NCBI RefSeq assembly: GCF_006539145.1
Contig: NZ_BJML01000001.1
Span: forward strand, 682,001-746,000
Source: Microbacterium testaceum
GTDB taxonomy: Bacteria; Actinomycetota; Actinomycetes; Actinomycetales; Microbacteriaceae
DNA: 64,000 nucleotides
Direction: 5' to 3'
The notes below the pieces were generated by a model. It saw only the letters and a list, made by a program, of their open reading frames with translations, did no database searches and had not been told where the DNA came from. Shown piece by piece: positions 1 to 7,793 of this stretch; within the stretch, counting starts at the first letter, position 1, and each line of letters starts with the position of its first letter. The translations under genes and the position numbers were made by a program.

Positions 1-266
1 ATCACCTGCGCGGGGAGGCCGTAGGTATGGCGGAGCCAGTCCACCCATTCGTTGAGTTCGAGGAGTTCGTGTTCGAGGTCGTCGGGTGGGAGGGGGCGCC
101 AGTTGATCGGGCGTGGCACTTGCCCGAGCGCTGCCGCGAGGTCGCTGACGTAGGCCTGTTTCGGGAGCTCGCGCGTCTTCTCCTCCACGCTGGGTGGGAG
201 GTCGCCGGCATCCGCCCCGTCGGAATCTGGCCCCGGCGCAGCCGAGGGCGACTGTTCACTGTTCAT
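1..266 (-). CDS. Partial integrative-element protein (DUF4913-like), C-terminus outside window
   Basis: An ATG at 264-266 follows a good ribosome binding site (CAGGAG, 5-6 bases upstream) and opens a reading frame that runs off the left edge, about 88 residues. The visible part has a Pro/Asp-rich N-terminus, then a segment ending WVDWLRHTYGLP. I associate that Trp-rich end with DUF4913-type proteins found beside relaxase genes in actinobacterial integrative elements, but this is memory, not a search. The codon use fits this frame better than the overlapping alternatives. It places the left edge inside or at the end of a mobile element, consistent with the broken dprA-like gene that follows. 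Function unknown. Confidence 0.55.
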   Translation of the reverse strand, partial: MNSEQSPSAAPGPDSDGADAGDLPPSVEEKTRELPKQAYVSDLAAALGQVPRPINWRPLPPDDLEHELLELNEWVDWLRHTYGLPAQV

Positions 267-387
267 GGTCTACTCCTGAGCGAAAGACGCGCCGCTGCTG
301 CAGCGCGAACGAACAAAAAGAGGTGGGTGCGGCGACCAGGTGCAGGTGTGAGGATAATCGCCGCACCCGGCATGGAAACCCCACGGG

Positions 388-914
388 TCAGCGGGCAACG
401 GCCTCGCCCTCCGCCGAGCCCGCGGCGGATGCGGCGGGTGATTCGGGCTCCATGTCTGCTTCACGCTGCGCGAGCGCCTACTGCATCTGTTCCCGGCCAG
501 GGGCTTCGTGCTGCGGTGCCTCGCGTTCGGGTGCGCCGCGGTCGACGGTGTAGCGGGTGATGTTGTTGTCGTGGCCGATCCGAGCGCGATCGGCTGATCA
601 GGGCCGAGGGTGCGAAGGTCGAGCGGCCACTCGCTGGTTCTTGGGATCAGGACTTGAGCGCCGATCTTCTCCGACTCGGCCAAGACGCGCCGAGCGCCGT
701 CGAAATCTAGTCGCGGTGCGATGTCCTGCCGCCACTGCTCGAGGCTCGCACTCGGACTGAACCACGGGATCTCGCTACCGAGCGCCAGATACACAGTCCT
801 GACTCCGCCGAGATCGTGTACGAGGTGCGACGTCGTGTCGCGCGGCTCAGCCACCATCGCGAGCGTCACCCTTGCAGTGCGCTCATCCAACTCATCAAGG
901 TTGATCTCGGGCAT
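388..914 (-). pseudogene. Broken dprA-like gene fused to the tail of another mobile-element gene
   Basis: From an ATG at 914 (AGAGGA ribosome site upstream) the first ~111 residues resemble the N-terminal part of the DprA-like proteins of integrative elements: a helical lead (ERTARVTLAMVAEP), a WRQDIAPRL segment, and VLIPRTSEWPLDL, which in DprA precedes the Rossmann fold. The similarity stops near 581. From there another frame encodes IGHDNNITRYTVDRG and a Glu/Ala-rich tail that ends at a TGA at 388-390 but is interrupted by an in-frame TAG at 478-480. I read this as a deletion junction joining the 5' part of a dprA-like gene to the 3' end of an unrelated element gene, later decayed. The Rossmann fold and nucleotide-binding loop of DprA are absent, so no function is expected. 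Confidence 0.5.
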
Positions 915-1043
915 GGCTTTGTCCTCTCGGCGTAGGCAGCGCACAAGAGAGGTATGCCTGGCGTGTTCTGCTCGACATCGCAAGAGCGCATCGGGCATGC
1001 TGATAGCACGATGATCATCTGACTCAGCAGGAGCGCCGCGACG

Positions 1044-1066
1044 GTGGTCCTTCAGTAAAGGACCAC
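1044..1066 (+). promoter_or_regulatory. Hairpin that buries the ribosome site of the Gabija-like operon
   Basis: A perfect 9-bp inverted repeat, GTGGTCCTT (1044-1052) and AAGGACCAC (1058-1066), with a 5-base loop CAGTA, ends two bases before the ATG at 1069. The only plausible Shine-Dalgarno sequence (AAAGGA, 1057-1062) lies in the right arm and would be base-paired in the folded mRNA. It could restrain translation of the defence operon, or be a DNA operator. Confidence 0.55.
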
Positions 1067-1068
1067 GA

Positions 1069-3162
1069 ATGACCCAGCAGACTGCGCCCACAGATCCCAG
1101 CAACGAGCCGGAGAATCCGCCCGCTCCCATGCGGGTCGCGAGCATCAAGGTGCACAATTTCCGCCTGCTGCGGAACGTCGATATTGAGCTTGATAACCGA
1201 ACAACTGTGTTGGTTGGCCGGAACAACAGTGGGAAGACAACTCTTGCGGAGGCATTTACGCGTTTCCTGCAACCGTCGACGTTGAACTTCACCGTGGCGG
1301 ACTTCTCTGCCGAGAGCTACCCGGAGTTCCTCGAGTCCTGGAAGGCATACTCCGCGGGGGATGAAGAAGCCGCGAGACGTCTTCTTCCCGAGATCTCCCT
1401 CACAGTGGAGATTTCGTACTCGAAGGAACTGCCGGAATACGGACCTCTAGCCGCAGCCATCGTCGATCTCGACCCGGATTGCACAACAGCGATGATCCGC
1501 TTCAGCTACTCACTCGAAGGTGGACGCCTGTCGGAGTTTTTCGAGGGGGTAGCGAACGACCCGAACACGGGTGCGGAAGCGGACGTCGAGTGCGTACTGG
1601 GCATTGTCGGAGACCGCGTTCAGGGATTGTTCGCGCGGTCAATCACTGCAATCGACCCGGGGGATGCCTCAAACACGCGCGACATCCCGCTCGAGGCGAT
1701 GCGGCGCATCCTCACCGTTCACTTTTTGAAAGCCCAACGCGGGCTCGACGACGAGAAGGAACGACCCAAAGATCTGATCGGCAGCATCTTCCAGAACCTG
1801 TTTGACGCTGCCTCCAAAGCGAACGACGGAAGCACACAGAAAGCAACCGCTGATGCGCTCACGGCAGCAGTTGCTGACATCGAGCAGGATCTGGGCACCA
1901 AAGTCAGTGAGATGGTGAAGGGGATCATTCCGGCGCTTCGGAGCTTCGGATACCCCGGTCTCACTGATCCTGGTCTCAAAGCGGAAACGACTCTGGACAT
2001 TGAACGTGTACTGGGGAACCACACCAGTATTCGTTACGACGGCGTAGCCGGGGTGTCTCTTCCTGAGTCATACAGCGGTCTGGGTTCTCGCAACCTCATC
2101 TTGATGCTGCTCACGCTTCTCAGCTACTACCGGGAGTATGCGACGAGGGGCAATATGCCTGGACTGCACTTGATCTTCATTGAAGAGCCTGAAGCGCATC
2201 TTCATCCGCAGATGCAGGAGGTGTTCATCGAGCAGCTCGCGTCGGTTGCTGAGCTCTTTCCGACGTTGGACGAAAAGAAGCACCCTTGGTGGCCTCAGTT
2301 CGCGGTCTCGACACACTCGTCTCATGTTGCCAACCGTGCGGACTTCTCAACGATCCGATACTTCCGTGTCGAGAATGACCCGAATGGTGGCCCCGGCCAC
2401 CACGCCAATGTCCTCGACCTCACCGACGCTGAGGGCCTCAACAAGGAGTTCCTGCACCAGTATCTGACCCTCACTCGCTCTGATCTCTTCTTCGCCGACA
2501 AAGCCATACTCGTAGAGGGCACAAGCGAACGACTGATCGTTCCTGCGGCCATTAGGAACGCCGAACATGAGCTCAGCAGCCAGTACGTTGCGCTCATGGA
2601 AGTGGGAGGCGCATACGCCCACATTTTCTTCCCGCTCCTTGACTTCCTTGGCCTTCCAACGCTCATCATCACCGACATCGATGCGATAGGCCCGGTCGAG
2701 GGTAAGAAGAGGGACGGAGCAACGACAGTTCACGAAGGCAAAACAACAAGCAACGCAACCATCAAAGCTTGGTTCCCTGACCCAGCGGCGCAGAACCCGA
2801 CTTCCTTGCTGGAGGCGGCTGAGACAGACGCCATCATCCGTGGCAACCGGTACCTTGCGTTCCAAGTTCCCGAGAGCAAGGGGAAAGCGTGCGGCCGCAC
2901 CTTTGAAGATGCCTTCCTTCTTGCTAATCCCTCCTCTGAGGAACTCACGCTCACTGGCAATGCCAGTGAAGACGAGGTCCGCGTCCGCGATGCTGTAGAT
3001 GGCCTGAAGAAGAGCGACTTCGCTTTGCGATTCGCCGTTGAGGAGACGGGCTGGAGGACCCCTCGATACATCCAACGCGGACTCGACTGGTTACTCAACT
3101 ACACCACCGCGCATGAACCCGTGACTGATGCCCCAAGCGACACGGGAGTGGTTGTTCGATGA
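1069..3162 (+). CDS. gajA: Gabija-like GajA: OLD-family ATPase with TOPRIM nuclease domain
   Basis: A 697-residue ABC-type ATPase fused to a TOPRIM domain (class 2 OLD protein). Visible motifs: Walker A GRNNSGKTT near residues 50-58, an ABC-like signature SYSGLGSRN near 335, Walker B LIFIEEPEAHLHP near 367-380, then TOPRIM motifs ILVEGTSE near 481 (catalytic Glu) and ITDIDAIG near 533 (DxD). In Gabija, GajA is a nucleotide-controlled DNA-nicking endonuclease that assembles with the helicase GajB. The next gene overlaps by 4 bases (ATGA) and encodes a UvrD-like helicase, the defining Gabija arrangement. The protein is longer than the well-studied Bacillus GajA (about 578 residues), with about 160 residues after the TOPRIM DxD. 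Base composition is clearly A+T-richer than the surrounding chromosome, so recent acquisition is likely. An OLD/helicase pair outside strict Gabija is the alternative. Confidence 0.8.
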   Translation: MTQQTAPTDPSNEPENPPAPMRVASIKVHNFRLLRNVDIELDNRTTVLVGRNNSGKTTLAEAFTRFLQPSTLNFTVADFSAESYPEFLESWKAYSAGDEEAARRLLPEISLTVEISYSKELPEYGPLAAAIVDLDPDCTTAMIRFSYSLEGGRLSEFFEGVANDPNTGAEADVECVLGIVGDRVQGLFARSITAIDPGDASNTRDIPLEAMRRILTVHFLKAQRGLDDEKERPKDLIGSIFQNLFDAASKANDGSTQKATADALTAAVADIEQDLGTKVSEMVKGIIPALRSFGYPGLTDPGLKAETTLDIERVLGNHTSIRYDGVAGVSLPESYSGLGSRNLILMLLTLLSYYREYATRGNMPGLHLIFIEEPEAHLHPQMQEVFIEQLASVAELFPTLDEKKHPWWPQFAVSTHSSHVANRADFSTIRYFRVENDPNGGPGHHANVLDLTDAEGLNKEFLHQYLTLTRSDLFFADKAILVEGTSERLIVPAAIRNAEHELSSQYVALMEVGGAYAHIFFPLLDFLGLPTLIITDIDAIGPVEGKKRDGATTVHEGKTTSNATIKAWFPDPAAQNPTSLLEAAETDAIIRGNRYLAFQVPESKGKACGRTFEDAFLLANPSSEELTLTGNASEDEVRVRDAVDGLKKSDFALRFAVEETGWRTPRYIQRGLDWLLNYTTAHEPVTDAPSDTGVVVR

Positions 3163-4949
3163 CCATCCTGGACAGCGCCGTTGCTGAGAATGCAGAAAGG
3201 GCAAGCGAGAAAGCTCTCGCTGCTCTCTTTGCCGCGCTCGACGATCGCAGGAACTTCAAGCTTGAAGCGGGCGCAGGAGCAGGCAAGACCTACTCACTGA
3301 TCCAAGCGCTACGACGCATACTGGAAAACAAGTCCGTCTACCTTCCCCGCAGCGATCAACGAGTCGCTTGCCTGACCTACACCAAGGTCGCCCGCGACGA
3401 AATCAAGGCAAGAACCGACGAAGACCCCGCCATCTTCGCCGACACCCTCCATGGGTTCCTCTGGGAGATGATCAGTCCTTACCAGAAGGCTCTCACTGCG
3501 GCTGTTCGCTCCTCGGAAAGCTGGCAGGAGCGTCTCGCCGAGCATCCAGATATCAGCGGGCTGGCGATCGAGTACGACCTAGGGATTCGTGGCCTTCATG
3601 AGGACCGAGTCACGCTTCATCACAATGACATCCCCGAGTTTGCGATTCAGCTCTTCGGCAATGAGAAATTCCGCTCGCTGATCACGGACCGGTTCCCCGT
3701 TGTCTTCATCGACGAGTACCAGGACACCCCGTCTGGGCTTGCCGAAGCGGTTCTATCAGGTCACGGAGGAGACCGCGCAAACCCTGTCGTGGGCTTCTTC
3801 GGCGATCACTGGCAACAGATCTACGACAGAACCTGCGGCTCAATCGAACACTCCTCGCTCACATCCATCCCCAAGAACGCCAACTTCCGATCAGACCGAT
3901 CGATCGTCGACTTCCTGAACAAGTTACGCCCTGAGCTTCCGCAAGCACCTCGAGCCGATGCCACTGAGGGAACAGTCACGGTCTATCACTCCAATACTTG
4001 GCCGGGTGTCCGTCTAGGCAGGCACTGGAAGGGGCAAATCTCCCAGGAAGCTACTCAGGCATGTCTGGAATGGCTCCAACACGCGTCCCCAAGCAGCACA
4101 TGGATCCAGAACTCAAAGGACCTGAAGGTCCTGATGCTTACGCACGCGACGATCGCGAATGAACTGGGATACCCCAGCCTTCCCGGTGTCTTCGGATCCA
4201 ACGATGCCTTCGCCAACAAGGAAGACCCGGTGATCGAGTACCTTGTCGACACCATAGAACCTGCCATTCGAGCGTTCTCCGAGCACAAATACGGGCAACT
4301 GTTCCGCCTCCTGGGAAGCAAGAAGCCAACCCTCACTGCACCGAAAGATAAGCATCGCTGGTCCGAGTACTTCGATTCGCTCATCTTGACCGGAGATACT
4401 GGCACCATCGGTGATGTGTTGGATCTCTTGAGCTCTCAGGGTCTCTTCTCCGTGCCCACACGGGTAGCTAAGCGAGGACGCGAGCTAGAAGAGGCACTAC
4501 TGGCTCTAGGCCCGGGGGAGGAACTGGAAGAGCCGCGAAAGCTGGTGGAGCATCGGAAGCTGCGCCACGTGCCGTATGCCGAAGTGCGCGCACTCCGTTC
4601 CTACTTAGATGACAGCACCGTTTTCTCAACCAAACACTCCGTCAAAGGTGCAGAGTTCGACGATGTGATCGTACTTGTCGGGCGCGGCTGGAATAAGTAC
4701 GACTTCGCCAAGATGATCGCCGCCCACGCGCCGCAGAGCAATCCAGAGCTCAAACAGGCCGGGAGTTTCCCATCCTCACGCAACCTCTTCTACGTCTCCG
4801 CTTCACGAGCAAAACACAACCTTGCGCTGCTGTTCGTGCAAGAGCTCAGCAACGATGCGGTGGCGGTACTCGAAGATTGGGTAGGGCAAGAAAACGTGAT
4901 CTCCATCGAGTTCGATGAAGCAGGAGTGCCACGGTCGCTCACCGCGTAA
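3159..4949 (+). CDS. gajB: Gabija-like GajB: UvrD/PcrA-type helicase
   Basis: A 596-residue superfamily 1 helicase. Motif I AGAGAGKT lies near residues 38-46, motif II FIDEYQDTP near 183-191, motif III GDHWQQIYD near 215-223, motif V TKHSVKGAEFDDV near 489-501 and motif VI YVSASRAKHNL near 543-553. The ATG overlaps the gajA stop codon (ATGA), so the two are translationally coupled. In Gabija systems GajB hydrolyses ATP when it senses DNA ends and activates GajA. Bacillus GajB is about 494 residues; this one is about 100 longer. It is the last gene of the operon; about 210 bases without recognisable features follow before the insertion sequence. Confidence 0.8.
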   Translation: MTILDSAVAENAERASEKALAALFAALDDRRNFKLEAGAGAGKTYSLIQALRRILENKSVYLPRSDQRVACLTYTKVARDEIKARTDEDPAIFADTLHGFLWEMISPYQKALTAAVRSSESWQERLAEHPDISGLAIEYDLGIRGLHEDRVTLHHNDIPEFAIQLFGNEKFRSLITDRFPVVFIDEYQDTPSGLAEAVLSGHGGDRANPVVGFFGDHWQQIYDRTCGSIEHSSLTSIPKNANFRSDRSIVDFLNKLRPELPQAPRADATEGTVTVYHSNTWPGVRLGRHWKGQISQEATQACLEWLQHASPSSTWIQNSKDLKVLMLTHATIANELGYPSLPGVFGSNDAFANKEDPVIEYLVDTIEPAIRAFSEHKYGQLFRLLGSKKPTLTAPKDKHRWSEYFDSLILTGDTGTIGDVLDLLSSQGLFSVPTRVAKRGRELEEALLALGPGEELEEPRKLVEHRKLRHVPYAEVRALRSYLDDSTVFSTKHSVKGAEFDDVIVLVGRGWNKYDFAKMIAAHAPQSNPELKQAGSFPSSRNLFYVSASRAKHNLALLFVQELSNDAVAVLEDWVGQENVISIEFDEAGVPRSLTA

Positions 4950-5160
4950 ACGCTGCCACGGGGAGAGTGCGCGGGACGCTCTTCAAATCTTCGCGCTTGC
5001 AACACGCAACTGATGTGTGTCACCGTCGCATGCCCGAGACGATAGCTCTCACCAGCGCGTGAGCCATTGCACGTGACTCATCCTTATCGCCAAGGCGTGG
5101 CGACCGTTCCAGACTTGATGGATGCTTTTACAACTCCACAGCGATGCCCCGGCAGAAGGG

Positions 5161-5197
5161 TGCCCCACGGATTAGGTTCCAGTTTCGGTGGCTAACT
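5161..5197 (+). repeat. Left terminal inverted repeat of the IS3-family element
   Basis: Starts TGCCCCACGGATTAGG and pairs with the right end at 6377-6413; transposase binding and cleavage site by family analogy. Confidence 0.85.
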
Positions 5198-5225
5198 GGT
5201 GGCCTGATCCGGAAGGCTCATCCTC

Positions 5226-5522
5226 ATGCCTCGTCCCTATCCGCAGGAGTTCCGTGCGCGCGCCGTTGCACTCGTGCGTGCCGGTAAGCAGGCCAAGCAG
5301 ACCGCCGTGGAACTCGGCATCCACCCTGTCACGCTCTCGAACTGGATCCGCCAGGATGACATCGACAATGGCCGCCGGGCCGGTGTGCCGTCGTCGGAGT
5401 CGGCGGAGTTGCGCGCCGCTAAGCGCCGTATCCGCGAGTTGGAGACCGAGCTGCTGATCGTGCGGCAGGCGGCGAAGTTTCTCGACGAGGAGCGTCCCCG
5501 CCCAAAAGGCTCTTCCCGGTGA
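5226..5522 (+). CDS. IS3-family transposase OrfA (helix-turn-helix)
   Basis: 98 residues. The N-terminal half (YPQEFRARAVALVRAGK, then VELGIHPVTLSNWIRQ) is the helix-turn-helix that binds the terminal repeats. The C-terminal half has a leucine-zipper-like pattern (LRAAKRRIRELETELLIVRQ) for oligomerisation. The last codons overlap orfB, and the slippery site at 5501-5507 can shift ribosomes into it. OrfA alone usually acts as a regulator of transposition. Confidence 0.92.
   Translation: MPRPYPQEFRARAVALVRAGKQAKQTAVELGIHPVTLSNWIRQDDIDNGRRAGVPSSESAELRAAKRRIRELETELLIVRQAAKFLDEERPRPKGSSR
5501..5507 (+). promoter_or_regulatory. Programmed -1 frameshift site CCCAAAA
   Basis: The heptamer is in the orfA frame as C CCA AAA, the canonical X XXY YYZ slippery pattern. 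A one-base backward slip enters exactly the orfB frame 12 bases before the orfB GTG, giving an OrfAB fusion transposase as in other IS3 members. Confidence 0.75.
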
Positions 5523-6382
5523 TCGACCGCCTCGCCGGCGCCGGGATCCCGATCGACCGTTGCTGCCGCGTTCTCGGGGTCGCCAGGCAGCACTACTACC
5601 GCGTCAAACGCAAACCCCTCACCCAGTCGGAACTGCGCAGGCAATGGTTGACCGGGCTGATCCGGGAAGTGCACGTCACCTCACGCGGCACCTACGGATA
5701 CAGGCGTGTCCACGCCGAGCTGACCATGGCGATGGGCGTCCCCGTCAGCGACAAGACCGTCTTCAAGCTCATGCACCAAGCCGGGATCTATGGGCTCCCC
5801 GGGCCGACCCGAATCAAGCGGCTCCGCGGAGTCGTGACTGCGGACGATCTCGTGAACCGGAAGTTCGCCAGGCCTCGCCCGAACGAGCTCTGGGTGACGG
5901 ATATCACGCAGCACCGCACGCGCGAGGGCTGGGTCTGCTGCGCGGCGGTACTCGACGCCTACAGCCGTCGGATCATCGGCTGGTCGATCGACTCCAAGCA
6001 GGACACGACGCTCGTCATCAACGCGCTCGACATGGCTATCCGGAATCGTCGTCCCGCGCCGGGCGGAATCGTTCACGCGGATCATGGAACGCAATTCACC
6101 TCATGGCTCTTCGGGGAGAAGATCCGCTCCGCCGGGCTCTTACCATCGTTCGGATCCGTCGGCGACGGACTGGACAACGCGATGATGGAGAGCTTCTGGT
6201 CATCGATGCAGATCGAGTTACTGAACCGGAAGAAGTGGAAGACGAGAGTCGAACTCGCCAACGCGATCTTCGAGTACATCGAGATCTTCCACAACCGTCA
6301 GCGCCGACACTCCTCGCTCGGCTACCGCACCCCGATCGAATACGAGAAACTCGAAATCAACAACATCCCCGCCGCAAGTTAG
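5519..6382 (+). CDS. IS3-family transposase OrfB (DDE integrase core)
   Basis: 287 residues from a GTG that overlaps the orfA stop (GTGA). An HTH_21-like segment (SRGTYGYRRVHAEL) is followed by the rve catalytic core. The DDE triad is visible: Asp in WVTDITQH, Asp in VHADHGTQFTS, and Glu in AMMESFWSSMQIEL. The usual C-terminal integrase segment HNRQRRHSSLGYRTPIEYE is intact. Probably made mainly as an OrfAB fusion by frameshifting. The element looks full length and may be active. Confidence 0.93.
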   Translation: MIDRLAGAGIPIDRCCRVLGVARQHYYRVKRKPLTQSELRRQWLTGLIREVHVTSRGTYGYRRVHAELTMAMGVPVSDKTVFKLMHQAGIYGLPGPTRIKRLRGVVTADDLVNRKFARPRPNELWVTDITQHRTREGWVCCAAVLDAYSRRIIGWSIDSKQDTTLVINALDMAIRNRRPAPGGIVHADHGTQFTSWLFGEKIRSAGLLPSFGSVGDGLDNAMMESFWSSMQIELLNRKKWKTRVELANAIFEYIEIFHNRQRRHSSLGYRTPIEYEKLEINNIPAAS

Positions 6383-6413
6383 CGACCCACACTGGAACCG
6401 AAATCGTGGGGCA
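6377..6413 (-). repeat. Right terminal inverted repeat of the IS3-family element
   Basis: Read on the minus strand it begins TGCCCCACGATTTCGG. It overlaps the last codons and stop of orfB, as is common in compact IS3 elements. Confidence 0.85.
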
Positions 6414-6453
6414 GGTCAACTTGTCACCAGTTCGTTCCTCACGCCCGAGAACA

Positions 6454-6487
6454 CGAAAGGCCCCTGCGGGTTTGCAGGGGCCTTTCG
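6454..6487. terminator. Strong hairpin terminator between the IS and the next minus-strand gene
   Basis: CGAAAGGCCCCTGC (6454-6467) pairs perfectly with GCAGGGGCCTTTCG (6474-6487) around the loop GGGTTT. The A/T stretch at the base on both sides makes it usable in either direction. Confidence 0.8.
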
Positions 6488-6576
6488 TATTGTCGTGGCG
6501 TCATGCTCTCTCAGAACTCGCGGTCTCGAAGCCGTTCCCCCTTGATCGGGGGATCACCCGTGCGGGGTCTTCGAGA

Positions 6577-7035
6577 TCAGCCGGCGTCGCCGGAACGCTG
6601 GAACCGAATGCGTCCTGCGCGCGCTGCGACGGCATCGATGCGGGTGCCCTCCGCGCCGGCTGCGTCCTCGACGAGCTTGCGTGCCGTGGCTTGTTCTTCG
6701 CGAATGTGCGAGGTGATCAATGCGAATTGATCGGCGAGGACGGTTGCCAGTCCCGTCTCGAGCTGTTCGAGGGTCGTATTGCGGATCTCGAGGCGCCGGT
6801 CGGAGACGCGCACGGTCACGGACGGGTATCCGGCGGTGGCCAGCGCCTGCTGCGTCGCTGCGGAATGGATCGCCACCACCTCTTCCGGGAGGGGGCGGCG
6901 AGAGAACACCGCGTCGACCTGGTAGGTGTCGGGAGTTTCGGGGGTGCCCAGGGTTCGAGGAAGCGAGCCCGCCAACACCGTCGTGAGACCGAGCAGATCC
7001 GAGCGATCGGAGGCGGGCGAAGGGGAACTGGTCAT
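6577..7035 (-). CDS. Hypothetical protein of 152 residues
   Basis: The start is the ATG at 7035, giving MTSSPSPASDRSDLLGL. The protein is soluble, without signal peptide or membrane segment. A middle stretch (RPLPEEVVAIHSAATQQAL, then VTVRVSDRRLEIRNTTLEQL) looks like alternating helices and strands, and the C-terminal third is helical and charged. I do not recognise a family. The frame could be extended upstream, but the extra N-terminus is Arg/His-rich shadow-like sequence overlapping the small gene at 7119-7283, so the shorter start is preferred. It ends 90 bases from the terminator at 6454-6487. Confidence 0.6.
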   Translation of the reverse strand: MTSSPSPASDRSDLLGLTTVLAGSLPRTLGTPETPDTYQVDAVFSRRPLPEEVVAIHSAATQQALATAGYPSVTVRVSDRRLEIRNTTLEQLETGLATVLADQFALITSHIREEQATARKLVEDAAGAEGTRIDAVAARAGRIRFQRSGDAG

Positions 7036-7118
7036 ATGATCTCGACTTTTCGGCAGGCGTCGCAGAGCGAACTGAACGCGAGGGTCCCCCGTCGAAATGG
7101 CTCGAACGAAGGCTGGTT

Positions 7119-7283
7119 CTAGGAGGCGCGCCGACGTGTCCGAGATCGGATCACGCCGAACAGGAACGTGCCGACGAACAGGATGATGCCGATGATTGCG
7201 AGCCAGAGCAGCCCCTGGAAGGCGAATCCCACGACTGTCAGCACCGCCCACACGGCGAGCAGAATTACGAGAGTGCGCCACAT
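7119..7283 (-). CDS. Small membrane protein, 54 residues
   Basis: A short frame starting MWRTLVILLAVWAVL and ending with a basic tail RSRTRRAS. Two hydrophobic stretches cover most of residues 4-45, consistent with two transmembrane helices (LVILLAVWAVLTVVGFAF and LLWLAIIGIILFVGTFLF) and a cytoplasmic basic end. There is no ribosome site, but a TAGAGT -10 box (7291-7296) lies 7 bases before the ATG, so the mRNA is probably leaderless. Function unknown; such small proteins are frequent in Microbacteriaceae. Confidence 0.75.
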   Translation of the reverse strand: MWRTLVILLAVWAVLTVVGFAFQGLLWLAIIGIILFVGTFLFGVIRSRTRRRAS

Positions 7284-7290
7284 ATCGCCG

Positions 7291-7296
7291 ACTCTA
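7291..7296 (-). promoter_or_regulatory. -10 box TAGAGT of the small membrane protein gene
   Basis: Lies 7 bases before the ATG at 7283. An unusually A+T-rich patch (about 7303-7365, with runs of T) lies just upstream. Confidence 0.45.
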
Positions 7297-7427
7297 CGCT
7301 CATTATTTTTTTCCCGTCATTTTCTTTTTACGGGCATTTTGTGAAATCGAATAGTTCACCAACTAGCGCGCCGCACTTCGCGGGGAGCCGGTGATTCCAC
7401 GATCGACGGATGATGTCGGGTGCGCAT

Positions 7428-7793
7428 TCACAGCCCGTAGTAGTCTTCGTCGTCCCACGACGTGACGGGGGCCGGGTCCCAGGTTTCGGGTGACGAGGGC
7501 GCGATGGTGATCGCCGTTCGTGGGTAGGACGCCTGCATCCGCATCATGGTGACCTGATCGGAGAAGTCAGGCACCTCGCCGACCCAGGCGAGGGGCACAC
7601 TCAGCATCGCGGGCGATGGGCCGACGGTCATCCACGCGGTTCCCTGGCCGCCACCGTCGCCCTCGACGACGATGGGCACCTCAACCCGCTGAGGAACGCC
7701 GGTCGCGGCGATCCCCACGACGAGGTGAAGGAGCGCGTCGGCGACTTCGTCGGTGGTGACGAACCGTCCACCCGCGTAGCTGACCTGTCGCAT
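7428..7793 (-). CDS. Hypothetical protein of 121 residues
   Basis: Starts MRQVSYAGGRFVTTDEV at the ATG at 7793 and ends WDDEDYYGL. It is acidic, without signal peptide or membrane segment. It contains EVADALLHLVVGIAATG, then a strand-rich half (VEVPIVVEGDGG, AWMTVGPSP). A purine-rich GGGGAAG lies immediately before the ATG, unusually close for a ribosome site, so a slightly different start is possible. Family not recognised. An isolated gene with no close operon partner. Confidence 0.6.
   Translation of the reverse strand: MRQVSYAGGRFVTTDEVADALLHLVVGIAATGVPQRVEVPIVVEGDGGGQGTAWMTVGPSPAMLSVPLAWVGEVPDFSDQVTMMRMQASYPRTAITIAPSSPETWDPAPVTSWDDEDYYGL

Larger units (their letters stand above)
5161..6413 (+). 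mobile_element. Complete IS3-family insertion sequence
   Basis: A 1253-bp element bounded by imperfect 37-bp terminal inverted repeats (31 of 37 positions match by eye), beginning TGCCCCACG and ending CGTGGGGCA. It carries overlapping orfA and orfB in the -1 relation typical of IS3-type elements. No clean 3-bp target duplication is visible: left flank ends GGG, right flank starts GGT. The element directly follows the defence operon and probably marks the right side of the island. Confidence 0.93.

Noticed and set aside
1..6413. tRNA gene or attachment site marking the integration point of the island
   Set aside because: No tRNA-like cloverleaf or matching direct repeats could be identified by eye at either side.
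5157..6416. 3-bp target duplication of the IS3 element
   Set aside because: Flanks are GGG and GGT, so no perfect duplication; either the ends are off by a base or the site has changed.
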